DNA of 64,000 nt. Origin: Asterias rubens (lineage: Eukaryota; Echinodermata; Asteroidea; Forcipulatida; Asteriidae). The notes beneath the pieces were generated by a model, which was not told the origin of the DNA, ran no database searches, and worked only from the letters and a program-made list of their open reading frames with translations. The translations under genes were made by a program, and so were the position numbers. The stretch spans positions 124,001 through 188,000 of the forward strand of contig NC_047070.1 in the NCBI RefSeq assembly GCF_902459465.1, read 5' to 3'. Every line of letters starts with the position of its first letter. The stretch's first letter is position 1. Below, piece after piece: positions 1-10,860 of this stretch.

Positions 1-650
1 TATGGCATGTTAATCAGTCTAATTTGTGCATGTTGTGTTGTAGCATGGAAGTCTAACGTTGGTCTTTTGTTTCTTTCTCCCATTTTCTCCCTGTGTGTTC
101 TTTTGTGGACTGTTTTCTCTTTCTTCCATGTTTTTATGTGATTGTTTTTCTTCCATTCTTCTGCATTTTCTTCAAACCTTCCCTTTCTTTATGTCACATT
201 TATTGTTAACTCCACTTTGTCTTGTTGACCTTGTTATTAATGTGTTCTCTTAATCCATCATCTTTATTTGTTCCCCATTCTTCATTCTATCTAATTCTTC
301 AATCTTTGTATCTAATATTTGCTTTCATTCTTAATACTTTTCCCTTCATCTTCTCTTAATCCTACCTCACCAATTTCTTTAATTCATTTTTTCTTTCATT
401 TACCTGTCCTGTCTTATCATGCATCATTTTTTACATCTTTCTAATTCTACCCACATCTCACTTCCTAATTACATCTCAACCCAAATCTTCATACACATAT
501 CATTCCAATCATGTTTGACTTGCATCATCCCATCTTCTTAATTTCTCATCTCTCATTTAACATCTGCCCATCTCTTGGTTTTCTACAACTCGTCTGTTTC
601 TCTTTGTTTCTTCTTGCATCTTGCCTGGGTATTAGATAACATTCTATCAG
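1..650. other. Intron upstream of the attractin membrane exon; no exon recognised
   Basis: This is T-rich, pyrimidine-rich sequence (many tctt, catt and ttct runs) ending in the acceptor ttctatcag before the membrane exon. The open frame at 59-253 is low-complexity Phe/Leu/Ser and is not credible coding sequence. Confidence 0.5.
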
Positions 651-3447
651 CCTTCCTTTGATCTTGTGACTGTGCTCGTTACTTTCTTTGTATGCTTTTT
701 TGTGATCATTGTGCTATTTGCGACCTTTCTGAAAGTGAAAGACTTGTGGGATCGTTTTCACCGTAGACAGGTAAGTAATCTATGATATCACACATCATTT
801 TACATTTAAATGTCACTCAGAGCTACTGCACTATAATAAAGCTAAATCCACCATTGCAAAGTTATCCCAGTGCATAAATAACGCTGTCTGGTGAATAGAT
901 AAGCATAGAAAAGTAAGTGCTGAAGAGCTCTCTAGTTTAAACACACACATATATTCATTTCCATCAACTGTTGTTGATCAACATTGAAAAAGGGGTTTGA
1001 AATTTTGCCACTAATTTTGCCACTAATACCATTCTGGTTCATGAAGACATTTATAAACTTTTGAAACAAACCTGTGGGTTATCAAGACACAGTGTTATTG
1101 CTAAATGTACTCATATATCCCTGATTGCGAAGGTAAGTATGTGTTAAGGCAATATTTGTTATTGCACTCTGGTTTGGGTTTGAGTCTTTCTATAAGGTGC
1201 CAAGTTGATCATTTCTTCAGATCGATCCCAATCGACTATCAATAAATCATCTTTTCTGTTGGATTATATAACCAATACAATTACGTGATGGCAAGAATTG
1301 ATCAATATCAGTAAGAATCATGTTTAAAACCATTTTTATAGTACGCTCTGATCAAACTTCAATTGCTTCATAGTTTTATGTTTTGTTTCGTTACCAAAGT
1401 GTGTTTACTTCCATGTTGTATTGATTCATATTCAATTTGAGCATGTACTTATTTGATATAATGTCAATAATGCATGATGTTTTTGTGGTTCATCGTGCTG
1501 TGTCTGTGTAGATTGTTCATCCATTTATCCACTACTCATTCAGCAGATAATCTGCTAAAATAAACAAATATGCAAGAATTATTACACATTGAAATAAGTG
1601 TGAAGCAATGTCATAAGTTAGTGCATAGTAGTGGACCAGGCAACACATTACGACATACATTCACCCATATCAGCCTGATTGGTAGGAAAACATAGGCATT
1701 GTCCCTGCTTAGCACACTTGCTTTAACACTTGTTGCTTTATTGCAACAATAATGTTTTACAACAAAATAACATGGAAAGATTGTTCTATTTTCAGTGAAC
1801 TTTCTGCAGAATCAGGGAGTGTTGGCAGCTTCTGAAACACTACATAAATCTCTTCTTTGCCATTGTTATGGTTTCATATTGCTAGCTACAAGAATATGCA
1901 GTCTCCTGACGATGACTAGAGCCAGCTAGTCAAAACTTTGAGACCAATTTTAAGAACTGACTCCGCGGTAGTACAGTTAATCACAATCCTATAAGCTAAA
2001 GTAGTAGTCCCAGCCTATTTTCTTTACCATCTGCCCGGGTAATAGTTAAAAAGCAGGACAGTTCTTTTCAGAACTGAGAAGTCTCCCGAACACCCGATAA
2101 ATCTACTCCGCGGTAGTAAAACAAAGAAAGACAGTTCTCTAAGAACAAACTCTAACTGGCAAGTAGATTCACACATGGTGTTACCACAAACCAAACATAT
2201 ATTGATACCTCACCATGCAATATGCTTCAAATCCTATATGATATGCAGAAAGACATGAGTTTTCCCATACAGTATGTAGGGAAAGTTTTCCACAGTCGGG
2301 CAGATAATTATCATATATGGGTGAAGACATTTCATTGTTTATCATTTAATTCACCTCTGTTTGTATCCATTAGAATCGAGCTGTTGAGTTAGCTGTGATG
2401 GCCCGAAGACCTTTTGCTCCGATTAATCTTGTGATTGAGAACACTGTCCCACCAGATATAGTAGCTGGAACTAACAAAGTAAGCTTTAGGACACTACCAT
2501 TTTATCACAGATTGTCCAATTATTCAGAGCTCAAAAATAGTTTCACTAGGATTTTGTGTGGTGTTTGAATAACTTCAATTACTGTATTAAAAGCTCTGGA
2601 CCGTCTGGTAATTACTCAGAATAACTAACATAAAAATTTACTAGGTAAATGTTTAGTGTCTAGTGTAGTTTTTGGGGAAAGAAGTAATTTCTCACGTAAA
2701 CAATTGAATCTGTAAAAAACTTCAAAGCACACAAAAGTTTATTTTTCTTAACATAATTATTTTCACAGATTTGTTGTTTTATGCAATAGAAGAAAAATGT
2801 AACCAATCAATTTTGTTTTAGAGATGAATATAAAAAGTAGTTAGTTTTAGTTGCCTGATATTTTTGACCCTAGCAGAGTCTTTCTCAAAAACTAACACCA
2901 AAGACGTTAAGCCTTTGAGAAAGACTCTGCTTAGGTCAAAATGTTAGGCCACTAACTTATTTGCACCTAAACAATAGGTCCTTCTGGTTGGTAAGCAGTT
3001 TGCAATAACTAATTATATTTTCTCATAATATTATTTTGTACATAACTTTTGCCCCTAAATAGAGAAGTTTCTAATTATACTTGTTATGACCTTTTTTATT
3101 TCTAGAAACAAACCTTTGCATTCTCCTTTGAAGTGTGCTCTGACAACAAGGCCCAAGTTGCTACTTTATTTATGCAAATGCCAATGCCAGATGGAGATAA
3201 GATTCCTGTTGGTCAATCAAGATTCTCTTTAGCATCAGCTCTAATCCAAGTCAAACCAAAGAAAGGTGAAAGACGTAATAGTAATCCAAAACACCAGGCA
3301 AGAGAAACAGCTAGAGGTATAGAAACCAATCTTAATACATCTCAGACTGGAGTTCAATCACAAAGTACACCAGACACTGAAAGGAGACCTGAACTTTATG
3401 TTATTCAAAACAACTCATCTGGTTATGACAATGCAGCAATGGTATAG
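651..3447 (+). CDS. ATRN: Attractin / attractin-like protein, last three coding exons (partial)
   Basis: Attractins are large single-pass membrane proteins with CUB, kelch, PSI, C-type lectin and EGF-like ectodomains; only the membrane helix and cytoplasmic tail lie here. Exons read at 651-770, 2374-2478 and 3106-3447, all joined in phase 0, each after an AG acceptor; the first two end at donors gtaagt and gtaagc. Exon 1 gives a membrane segment (LVTFFVCFFVIIVLFA) followed by a basic stop-transfer stretch ending FHRRQ. Exon 2 contains MARRPFAPINLVIE and PPDIVAG, matching the conserved attractin tail (MASRPFA..NV.LE, PPDLIGG). Exon 3 contains VCSDNKAQVATLFMQMP and GQSRFSLASALIQ, matching CFGNKAAVLSVFVRLP and GQSGLAVASALVDI, then a divergent polar tail of about 60 residues ending at TAG 3445-3447. 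ATRN versus ATRNL1 cannot be separated by eye. Visible length is 188 residues; the 5' part is outside the window. Confidence 0.88.
1901..1944 (+). ncRNA. Degenerate hammerhead-ribozyme-like motif (Penelope-element type) in attractin intron
   Basis: Read 5' to 3': GTCTC (stem I, 1901-1905), core CTGACGA (1906-1912), one extra T, GACTAG (1914-1919), loop AGCCAG, CTAGTC (1926-1931, perfect stem II), AAAA where GAAA is expected, CTTT, then GAGAC (1940-1944), which pairs with GTCTC. Order and spacing match small type-I hammerheads with a reduced stem III known from Penelope-like retroelements. The essential G12 is replaced by A, so this copy should be inactive. It is a relic inside an intron; the downstream direct repeat ctccgcggtagta (about 1961 and 2106) probably belongs to the same element. 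Confidence 0.55.
2853..2950. repeat. Inverted pair of hammerhead-like repeat relics in attractin intron
   Basis: Two copies of one motif face each other 25-30 bases apart. The plus copy (2911-2950) reads GCCT, TTGAGAA, A, GACTCT, GCT, TAGGTC, AAAA, TGTT, AGGC, so stem I (GCCT/AGGC) and most of stem II survive while core bases C3, G8 and G12 are mutated. The minus copy (2853-2889) reads TTGAGAA, A, GACTCTGCTAGGGTC, AAAA, then CAGGC. Together they form a long imperfect hairpin around gactctgc. The same motif recurs at 24046 and, inverted, near 23850 and 42690. Confidence 0.5.
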
Positions 3448-3631
3448 CAAGGTATGTGGTATAGCATTGGTAGACCTAAATTACAAAACAATTACATATC
3501 TGTGTATTTCAATTTATATTATAATTCTACTATTTGCCAAAATATTAGTAAAGAACATAGTTCTTTTCATTTCATAACCTTTAATTAAACCGTGTATTTT
3601 TCTCAGATATTTGGTACCAGGGAAACCTGAG

Positions 3632-4089
3632 AAATTTAAGACACTTATTAGGGTCTCACTAGCAGCCAGAATGATGAGAGTTTTCTTGATAAAGGGAGTT
3701 GGGTTGGCCCAAAGATTCTGTTATGATTTTAAGACACTTATTAGGGTCTCACAAGCAGCCAGAATGATGAGAGTATTCTTGATAAAGGGAGTTGGGTTGG
3801 CCCAAAGATTCTGTTATGAAACTTAAGAAACTTATTAGGGTCTCACACGCAGCCAGAATGATGAGAGTATTCTTGATAAAGGGAGTTGGGTTGGCCCAAA
3901 GATTCTGTTATGAAACTTAAGAAACTTATTAGGGTCTCACACGCAGCCAGAATGATGAGAGTATTCTTGATAAAGGGAGTTGGGTTGGCCCAAAGATTTT
4001 GTTATGAAACTTAAGAAACTTATTAGGGTCTCACACGCAGCCAGAATGATGAGAGTATTCTTGATAAAGGGAGTTGATTCTGTTATGAA
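3632..4089 (+). repeat. 93-94 bp minisatellite, about 5 copies, after the attractin stop codon
   Basis: The unit starts aag(a/c)acttattagggtc and ends gattctgttatga. Unit starts are at 3638, 3731, 3825, 3919 and 4013, so periods are 93, 94, 94 and 94; the last copy lacks the gggttggcccaaa block. The array starts about 185 bases after the attractin stop and may lie in its 3' UTR. The period is not a multiple of three, so the open frames across it are not conserved and it is judged noncoding. Confidence 0.9.
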
Positions 4090-4805
4090 GTGTATGAGAA
4101 CATCACCATTGGTGTCGTCACTTGTATATGTATATATATTGGAGATGGGGCTATCTTATGTTCTTTAAGTCTACCAATTGCTTTCAGATAAATTGTTTGA
4201 AGGGTTGTGTATTAATTTAGGTACATTACATATGCATATAATATGTACATGTAGTAAAAGAGATAAGTATATATTTTTCAATAAGGATCATTTGTAGATT
4301 TTTTAATTGTGTAATGATATGGGTTTTTTGTAGCAATGCAAATGTGTATTCACCATTGTTTGAATAAGAAAGTCACACACTTTTGGTTACTGGTCATCAC
4401 TGGATCATTATTATTTACTTTCAATCTTCTCAAACTTTACTCAAATTGCCGATTGTTGTCAAAGTATGACAGATCACGCTCATGTTTATAAACAAATATA
4501 CATGAATTTAATATATAAAATCTCTTAGTGTTTGGTGAATAAAAGAAACCAACAATGGTAGTTAAAGCATGCTGTTCATTTTGCTTCACCGGAATGGAGG
4601 GTTTTCCCCAAGCAGCTAATGGAACAATTAAAAAGTTTTGTTTCTAATTCTCTTTTCTGCTGCAAACAAGTGACCTTGTTGTTATGGGATGTAAAGGTCA
4701 AACTCTCATGTAGATAGTATGAAGTATTGGTTTATTTTATGCTTTGTAAAGCATTCATGTATTAGCCCCAACAGATGATGCAGTTTGCCTATAGTGTGTG
4801 AAGCC
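4090..4805. other. Probable attractin 3' UTR / downstream flank; no gene seen
   Basis: AT-rich sequence with possible polyadenylation signals, for example aataaa near 4536-4543. No coding exon, RNA gene or repeat was recognised. Confidence 0.4.
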
Positions 4806-4807
4806 TA

Positions 4808-5180
4808 AATTTGTCCATTCCCATTCTCTTATGTAACTCCAAACCTCATTGCTTGGACGTGGATAAGATTGAATCCATTCCCGTTCTCTTATGCAACTCC
4901 AAACCTCATTGCTTGGACTTGGTTAAGATTGAATCCATTCCCGTTCTCTAATGTAACTCCAAACCTCATTGCTTGGACTTGGTTAAGATTGAATCCATTC
5001 CCGTTCTCTTATGCAACTCCAAACCTCATTGCTTGGACGTGGATAAGATTGAATCCATTCCCGTTCTCTTATGTTACTCCAAACCTCATTGCTTGGACGT
5101 GGATAAGATTGAATCCATTCCCGTTCTCTTATGTAACTCCAAACCTCTTTGCTTGGACTTGGTTAAGATTGAAACGCTTT
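4808..5180 (+). repeat. 60 bp minisatellite, 6 copies, near identical
   Basis: The period is exactly 60 bases from about 4810 to 5175, with unit segments ccattcccgttctctta and ccaaacctcattgcttgg. Copies differ mainly at gacgtggat versus gacttggtt and at atgcaac versus atgtaac. As 60 is a multiple of three, open frames of 74 and 106 codons run through it with a 20-residue period. No signal peptide, flanking exons or known domain support coding, so these frames are treated as a by-product of the repeat. Confidence 0.92.
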
Positions 5181-5189
5181 ACTCTGTGA

Positions 5190-6930
5190 TTAAGTAAGTG
5201 TTATAAAATGGGCCTACCATTGCAAATACTTCACTTGGGCAATTGAATATAGGAGGCGTTTGGAGTGTATGTGTGAATGTTAGGACTAGTAACAACTACA
5301 GCAAACCTTAATAAGAAACCTTGTAAACTTAACTAAAATACACCAAACGGATTCAGTCTATGTGATGTATGTACTTAGCAATTATGATCCATTAATCAGT
5401 ACTATGAGACATATTGATATCATACAATCTTGTCTTTTAATGTTAGCATCAAATAATACGCAGTAATCTGGTGACATTTAAACTGAACTCAAGAAGAAGA
5501 AAACAAACATTTAAATTTACACCAACAATGTTAAGATGCACTTTGACATAGTTTATAGGTGTTCCTCAATGTGCTGGCATTTGTGTAACTTATGGTAAAA
5601 ATGCTTAATAAATAAGGTTTAAAACTTGATTAGATTGAAATCATTACCTGCTACAAAAATACAGGTAGTTTTTATAAATTTTAAAGTTATATAGAGTGGT
5701 TATGAAATGAGCTAAAATTCTATAGATGGTAAATGAATATGAATGTAAATTTTATGAAATTAATGTTGGTTTCTGGAGAGTGAATTACACCAAACAGAAC
5801 CAGTGGAATACATTACCATTCTTCATAATAAAAGTTGCAAGGAGATGTGAATACTAATTAAGAACTATTTAAGTTTATGGGAATTTAATATATTAAATAA
5901 GAAGATTTTTGAAATGTACATTAATGCAAATAATCCAAGTCAATAGTCACATTGTACATTTCACTGAATTATTTGTTTCTGTAATTATCCATTTTGATAA
6001 GTGACAACTACTTAATAATGTTAGGAATGTTTGATATGCCCGCCAAGTTCTAGTTTCATAGCGACTTAAACATGGACATAGCTTCATAGTTAGAAGGAAA
6101 TAATATTGACTTCTAGTATTTCAGTTTGACTGTTTACATGTTCAATTTAAGATCATAGGTCAGAATCCATGTACCGTTGTCCACTGTTAGCATCTTTATA
6201 ATACTCCTTGATGAATCCATGTTGTGATGATATCTAGGAACAATGAAGACATATTTCAGCTTATATACATCATAAGGTAAGATGTTAATAAATTGGACAG
6301 CACAGTTCATAAAACTGTTCTTCCGCAGATGTGAAATTCCACAAAGCAGTGTGAAATCATACGTAAATACAAGCATCAAGCAAAAGTGTTTAATAGTAAA
6401 TCTTAATACACTAGCCAAGGTTAGTATGCAATCCTTTTTGATTTATTATTACTTCTTAAATAATTAGTGACTCAAATTGCTTACACATGGTGGTTACAAC
6501 TTAATTTCAAACTACTTGGAAGTTGCTGTGTATCAATGGGTTTGCTTATTATCTTTCTTTGTTTTATCCAGCAAATAATATAAATCCTATATGTATATCT
6601 TTTTGATTTTTAATTTGTACGAGGGTCAACGGATTATTTTGTATAAATTGTGCAATTTATAATGAAAACAACGTAATATAATGAACCTTCTAAGTTTCTC
6701 ACAGAGTCTTTTTATGTTTCAACTTTTGCATGTTATAACACATGGAATATTACTTACCCCTGGCGGCCTAACACTTTCGTATTATACTACAGCAACGTCC
6801 TGGATATCAGGGTCCATTTCTGAGGCGGAAAATTTTCATAGCTTCATTACTCAAATCTTACCTGCAAGAAGCCACGAATTTCAACAGACTCGCATTCCAT
6901 GGCAGCATATATTTTTCTGTGGTGGGTTTT
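5190..6930. other. Intergenic, AT-rich; nothing recognised
   Basis: No convincing exon, RNA gene or dispersed repeat was seen. Short overlapping open frames on both strands (6134-6467) lack family resemblance, splice context and composition typical of the neighbouring exons. The open frame at 6681-6944 runs into the start of the next satellite. Confidence 0.4.
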
Positions 6931-6933
6931 CAA

Positions 6934-8492
6934 ATTTGCCCTAAAATGCAACAAGGCCTTGTGATATTTTCAAATTTGCCTAAAATGCAACAAGGCCTTG
7001 TGTACTTTTTAAATTCGCCCTAAAATGCATCAAGGCTATATATAGCCTTGTGTACTTTCCAAATGTTGCCCTAAAATGCAACAAGGCCTTATGTACTTTT
7101 CAAATTTGCACTAAAATGCAACAAGGCTATAGCCTTGTGGTATTTTCAAATTTGCCTAAAATGCAACAAGGCTATATAGCCTTGTGTACTTTCATATTTG
7201 CACTAAAATGCAACGAGGCTTGTGATATTTTCAAATTTGCCTAAAATGCAACAAGGCCTTATGTACTTTTCAAATTTGCACTAAAATGCAACAAGGCTAT
7301 AGCCTTGTGGTATTTTCAAATTTGCCTAAAATGCAACAAGGCTATATAGCCTTGTGTACTTTCATATTTGCACTAAAATGCAACGAGGCTTGTGATATTT
7401 TCAAATTTGCCTAAAATGCAACAAGGCTATAGTCTTGTGTACTTTTCAAATTTGCACTAAATTGCAACAAGGCTATATATATATAGCCTTGTGTACTTTT
7501 CAAATTTGCACTAAAATGCAACACGGCTTGTGATATTTTCAAATTTGCCTAAAATGCAACAAGGCCTTGTGTACTTTCATATTTGCACTAAAATGCAACA
7601 AGGCTATAGCCTTGTGTACTTTTCAAATTTGCCTAAAATGCAACAAGGCTATAGCCTTGTGATATTTTCAAATTTGCCTTAAAATGCAACAAGGCTATAG
7701 CCTTGTGATATTTTCAAATTTGCCTAAAATGCAACAAGGCCTTGTGTACTTTCATATTTGCACTAAAATGCAACAAGGCTATAGCCTTGTGTACTTTTCA
7801 AATTTGCACTAAAATGCAACAAGGCTATAGCCTTGTGTACTTGTTAAATTTGCACTAAAATGCAACAAGGCTATATATATATAGCCTTGTGTACTTTTTA
7901 AATTTGCACTAAAATGCAACAAGGCTATATATATTTAGCCTTGTGTACTTTTCAAATTTGCCTAAAATGCAACAAGGCTACAGTCTTGTGTACTTTTCAA
8001 ATTTGCACTAAAATGCAACAAGGCTATAGCCTTGTGATATTTTCAAATTTGCCTAAAATGCAACAAGGCTATAGCCTTGTGATATTTTCAAATTTGCCTA
8101 AAATGCAACAAGGCCTTGTGTACTTTCATATTTGCACTAAAATGCAACAAGGCTATAGTCTTGTGTACTTTTCAAATTTGCCTAAAATGCAACAAGCCTT
8201 GTATTTTTTCTCCAAATGTTGCACTAAAATGCAACAAGGCTTATAGCCTTGTGTACCTTGCAAATTTTGACCAAAAATGCAACAAGTCTAAAGCCTTGTT
8301 TACTTTTCAAATGTTGCCCTAAAATGCAGCAACCTTGTGAAATTATCAAAGTTTGCCCTTAAATGCAACAAGGCTGTAGCCTTTTTTCCTAAAATGCAAC
8401 AAGGCCATGTGTACCTTGCAAATTTTGCCCTAAAATGCAACAAGGCTATATTTTTCAAATGTTGCCCTAAAATGCAACAAGGCCTTGTATAC
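6934..8492. repeat. Hairpin-forming satellite, about 36 copies of a 40-50 bp unit
   Basis: The unit core is aaatgcaacaaggc, a self-complementary spacer, gccttgtgtactttt, then caaatttgc(c/a)cta. I count about 36 copies of the atgcaacaagg core. The spacer varies from nothing (aaggcctt) through ggctatagcc and ggctatatagcc to ggctatatatatatagcc, so nearly every unit can form a stem caaggc...gccttg with a variable TA apex. Copies degrade towards 8200-8492 (catcaagg, gcagcaacc), giving clean central and worn right-hand units. Open frames in it are repeat artefacts. Confidence 0.93.
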
Positions 8493-9158
8493 TTATTCGT
8501 CAGCTCAGAACTATAAGGTCAGTTTGTATGGATTTCAAAATATTGACTCTTTCATATTTTGGACCTTCTGGTAAATGAAGGCTATTGATTAAGGGTGGTT
8601 TCCAAAAACGTGGCAAAAGAATCATTCAATTTCAATTTTGTGTAACATTTTTAAGGATTTTATGATTATTTTAAGAATGGAATGTAGTTAATGACATTAT
8701 AGTGCTGAGTCGACCAATTATCACTTGCGCTTTCACGCATACCACCTGTAACTTTGGAGCTACCACAACATTTTATGTTCAAACCAGACTTCGTGGAGTT
8801 TAATTAGATTCCTTAAACTTTCTTTTCCACAGCAATAACTGACATTTACATAAATAATTAGTCTGAATACTTGTAAACGTTACTTGCATTATCGGAGAAA
8901 GAAAATAAATACTTATTTCAAAGTCTTTGGAGCCTATATAAGGTAATAATGTTTAACAGTGATCCGTTTAGAGCCAACTGTTTCTCAGGTATGAAATAAC
9001 GCTAATGTTGATGACCTTAAACAGATTTGAAAATGAAATGAAATGCATTAATTGAAAAATGTATCTGTCTGAACTAATTTCCATCGCACAAATTTTCTTT
9101 TCCTCGTTTTTGTGTCATACAGAACGGAAAAGAGTATTACCTACATTGTAGTTTAGTT
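8493..9158. other. Intergenic; nothing recognised
   Basis: AT-rich unique sequence between the hairpin satellite and a TTAA MITE. No coding potential or repeat was seen. Confidence 0.4.
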
Positions 9159-9545
9159 TTAAAGGCACTGGACACTATTGGTAATTGTCAAAGACTAGCC
9201 TTCACAGTTGGTGTATCTCAACATATGCATAAAATAACAAACCTGTGAAAATTTGAGCTCAATCGGTCATCGAAGTTGCGAGATTATAATGAAAGAAAAA
9301 TAACCCTTCTCACACGAAGCTGTGTGCGTTTAGATGGTTGATTTCAAGACCTCAAGTTCTAAATCTGAGGTCTCTAAATCAAATTCGTGGAAAATTACTT
9401 CTTTCTCGAAAACTACGGCACTTCGAGAGGGAGTCGTTTCTCACAATGTTTTATACTATCAACCTCTCCCCATTACTTGTAATCAAGAAAGGTTTTATGC
9501 TAATAATTATTTTCAGAAATTACCAATAGTGTCCACTGCCTTTAA
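9159..9545 (+). mobile_element. TTAA-flanked MITE, family A, copy 1
   Basis: The left end is TTAA then AGGCACTGGACACTATTGG; the right end is CCAATAGTGTCCACTGCCT then TTAA. Terminal inverted repeats of about 24 bp bounded by TTAA indicate a piggyBac-type target site. The interior holds the markers aataacaaacctgtgaaaat and gagctcaatcggtcatcg and an imperfect inner palindrome around gatttcaagacctcaag/aatctgaggtctctaaatc. It encodes no transposase and is therefore non-autonomous. Open frames at 9334-9642 cross its end and are spurious. Other copies are at 35918, 38472 and 50376. Confidence 0.9.
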
Positions 9546-9814
9546 GTCTTATCTTGAACAAAATTCTGGTTGCAAATATATTACATTTGTGAAAAACCTG
9601 TCAATTAGTGACAATCTACTAACAATGGCCCAAATTTCATGAAGCTGATTATGCAATAGAAACAGCTCAGCACATAACAATTTTGCTTATCATAATATGG
9701 TTAATGTCTTAACTACCATTCCTCATGTACAGTCTTTACCTGGTTTCCTGCTACCATAATTGGTTGAGCATAACTTACTGCCTAAGCAGCATGAAATTGA
9801 GCCCCGTTTAGAAA

Positions 9815-9922
9815 ACTGGTTCTAATTAAACAACTACTGGTTCTAATTAAACAACTACTGGTTCTAATTAAACAACTACTGGTTCTAATTAAACAACTAC
9901 TGGTTCTAATTAAACAACTACT
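9815..9922. repeat. 21 bp minisatellite, 5 copies
   Basis: The unit ctggttctaattaaacaacta is repeated five times with a period of exactly 21, almost without variation. The minus-strand open frame over it (repeating SSCLIRT) is a by-product of the 21-base period. Confidence 0.93.
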
Positions 9923-10300
9923 ACTAAATAATTGGATATGAAACCCAAACCACAAAACATTTTGTAACACAAGGAACCGATAAAAAGACCAAGGTTCAGT
10001 TTAAGAAAACTGTCTCAAGGTCCAGCCTTGAGTTTACAACATTTTACATATAAAGTGAAATTTAACTAAATGGCTGTATTGTCATCAACAAAATAAAAGG
10101 ATATATATATATACATTGTACTATCAGTACATCTTCCAAGTATTCACAACTTGATCTATTTTTATACAAACACAATCTTTGCAAACACAATATACACATT
10201 TTTGGGTCCACACTAAAATTGAATTCAATTTTATACAGTGGCTTAATGATGAAGTCGTGTTGTATAAATCTTGTACATTGTTGTTGTGTAGGATCAGCAT
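9923..10300. other. Downstream flank of PAIP2; nothing recognised
   Basis: AT-rich sequence with a short TA microsatellite near 10105-10116. If the terminal PAIP2 exon at 10301-10342 is real, this is its 3' UTR, read leftward. Confidence 0.35.
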
Positions 10301-10342
10301 CTACCTCTGTGGATTATCACCCAAAGAATCCGAGTCCGAGTT
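10301..10342 (-). CDS. Candidate terminal coding exon of PAIP2
   Basis: On the minus strand a strong pyrimidine tract and acceptor (cctgttttcttcttcag) precede 42 bases in phase 0 that read NSDSDSLGDNPQR and a TAG stop at 10301-10303. The acidic Ser/Asp composition continues that of the previous PAIP2 exon, which ends GHDSEGESD in phase 0 at donor gtaagt. Supporting evidence is only acceptor quality, phase and composition. The exon lacks the C-terminal PAM2 motif (LNP.A..F.P) that vertebrate PAIP2 uses to bind PABPC1, so another exon or an alternative end remains possible. Confidence 0.4.
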   Translation of the reverse strand, partial: NSDSDSLGDNPQR

Positions 10343-10496
10343 CTGAAGAAGAAAACAGGACAAAATAAGACAATTATAACATTTTCTCCTCTCTACTTGG
10401 TTGTTATTTTTGATATGCAACAAGCAAAATCATGCAACACCATTATTTAAGATGAGTAATTACATGATTTTGGGTTGAACAAAGAAAATTTACTAG

Positions 10497-10566
10497 AGTG
10501 GGACTTAAACTAACGCCCTCAAGATTAACATGCCAGCGCGCTCTACAAGCTGAGCTATCTAGCCCT
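10497..10566 (-). repeat. tRNA-derived (SINE-like) fragment in PAIP2 intron
   Basis: On the minus strand it reads gggctagatagctcagcttg, tagagcgcgctggc, then gttagtttaagtccc: an A-box-like element (TAGCTCAGCTTG) with D-stem GCTC/GAGC and a weak B box (AGTTTAAGTCC). The acceptor stem and T stem do not pair well, so it is read as a tRNA pseudogene or SINE head rather than a working tRNA. Confidence 0.5.
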
Positions 10567-10689
10567 TTGTTGCAGTCATGCAACTCTTCCGCGGATCAGT
10601 AGATTTCCACGTTTCATGAAATGGAAATCCGCCGCTACAAATGAAATCACAGAGACACAAGTTTTCCTCGTACAGCATACCTTCTACTC

Positions 10690-10860
10690 TATTTTATGCA
10701 CAGTCTGGCTCCGTAGTGTTTTATGTGCAGTTTATAAATGGGGTGAGCGGGAACCAGACACTGTAAGTGCCCAATACGCGGCTAGGACACAATTGTTATC
10801 GTGTACACTATTTTCTGCATAGTCTGGCTCCGTAGTGTTTTTGTTGCTTTATGTATCGGG
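10690..10860. repeat. Diverged direct duplication of about 40 bp, spaced about 120 bp
   Basis: The block ctattttatgcacagtctgg plus ctccgtagtgttttatg (about 10689-10727) recurs as ctattttctgcatagtctgg plus ctccgtagtgtttttg (about 10807-10845). No function is evident. Both copies lie in the presumed last PAIP2 intron. Confidence 0.6.

Noticed and set aside
6282-6467. Short overlapping open frames on both strands at 6134-6467
   Set aside because: AT-rich, no family resemblance, no splice context; expected by chance.
7050-8322. Open frames repeating MQQGY or similar within the hairpin satellite
   Set aside because: They follow the satellite period and change frame between units; repeat artefacts.
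6934-8492. CRISPR-like regular array
   Set aside because: The genome is eukaryotic, spacers are variants of one sequence and no cas genes are present; this is a satellite. The same applies to the 9.8, 37 and 53.7 kb arrays.
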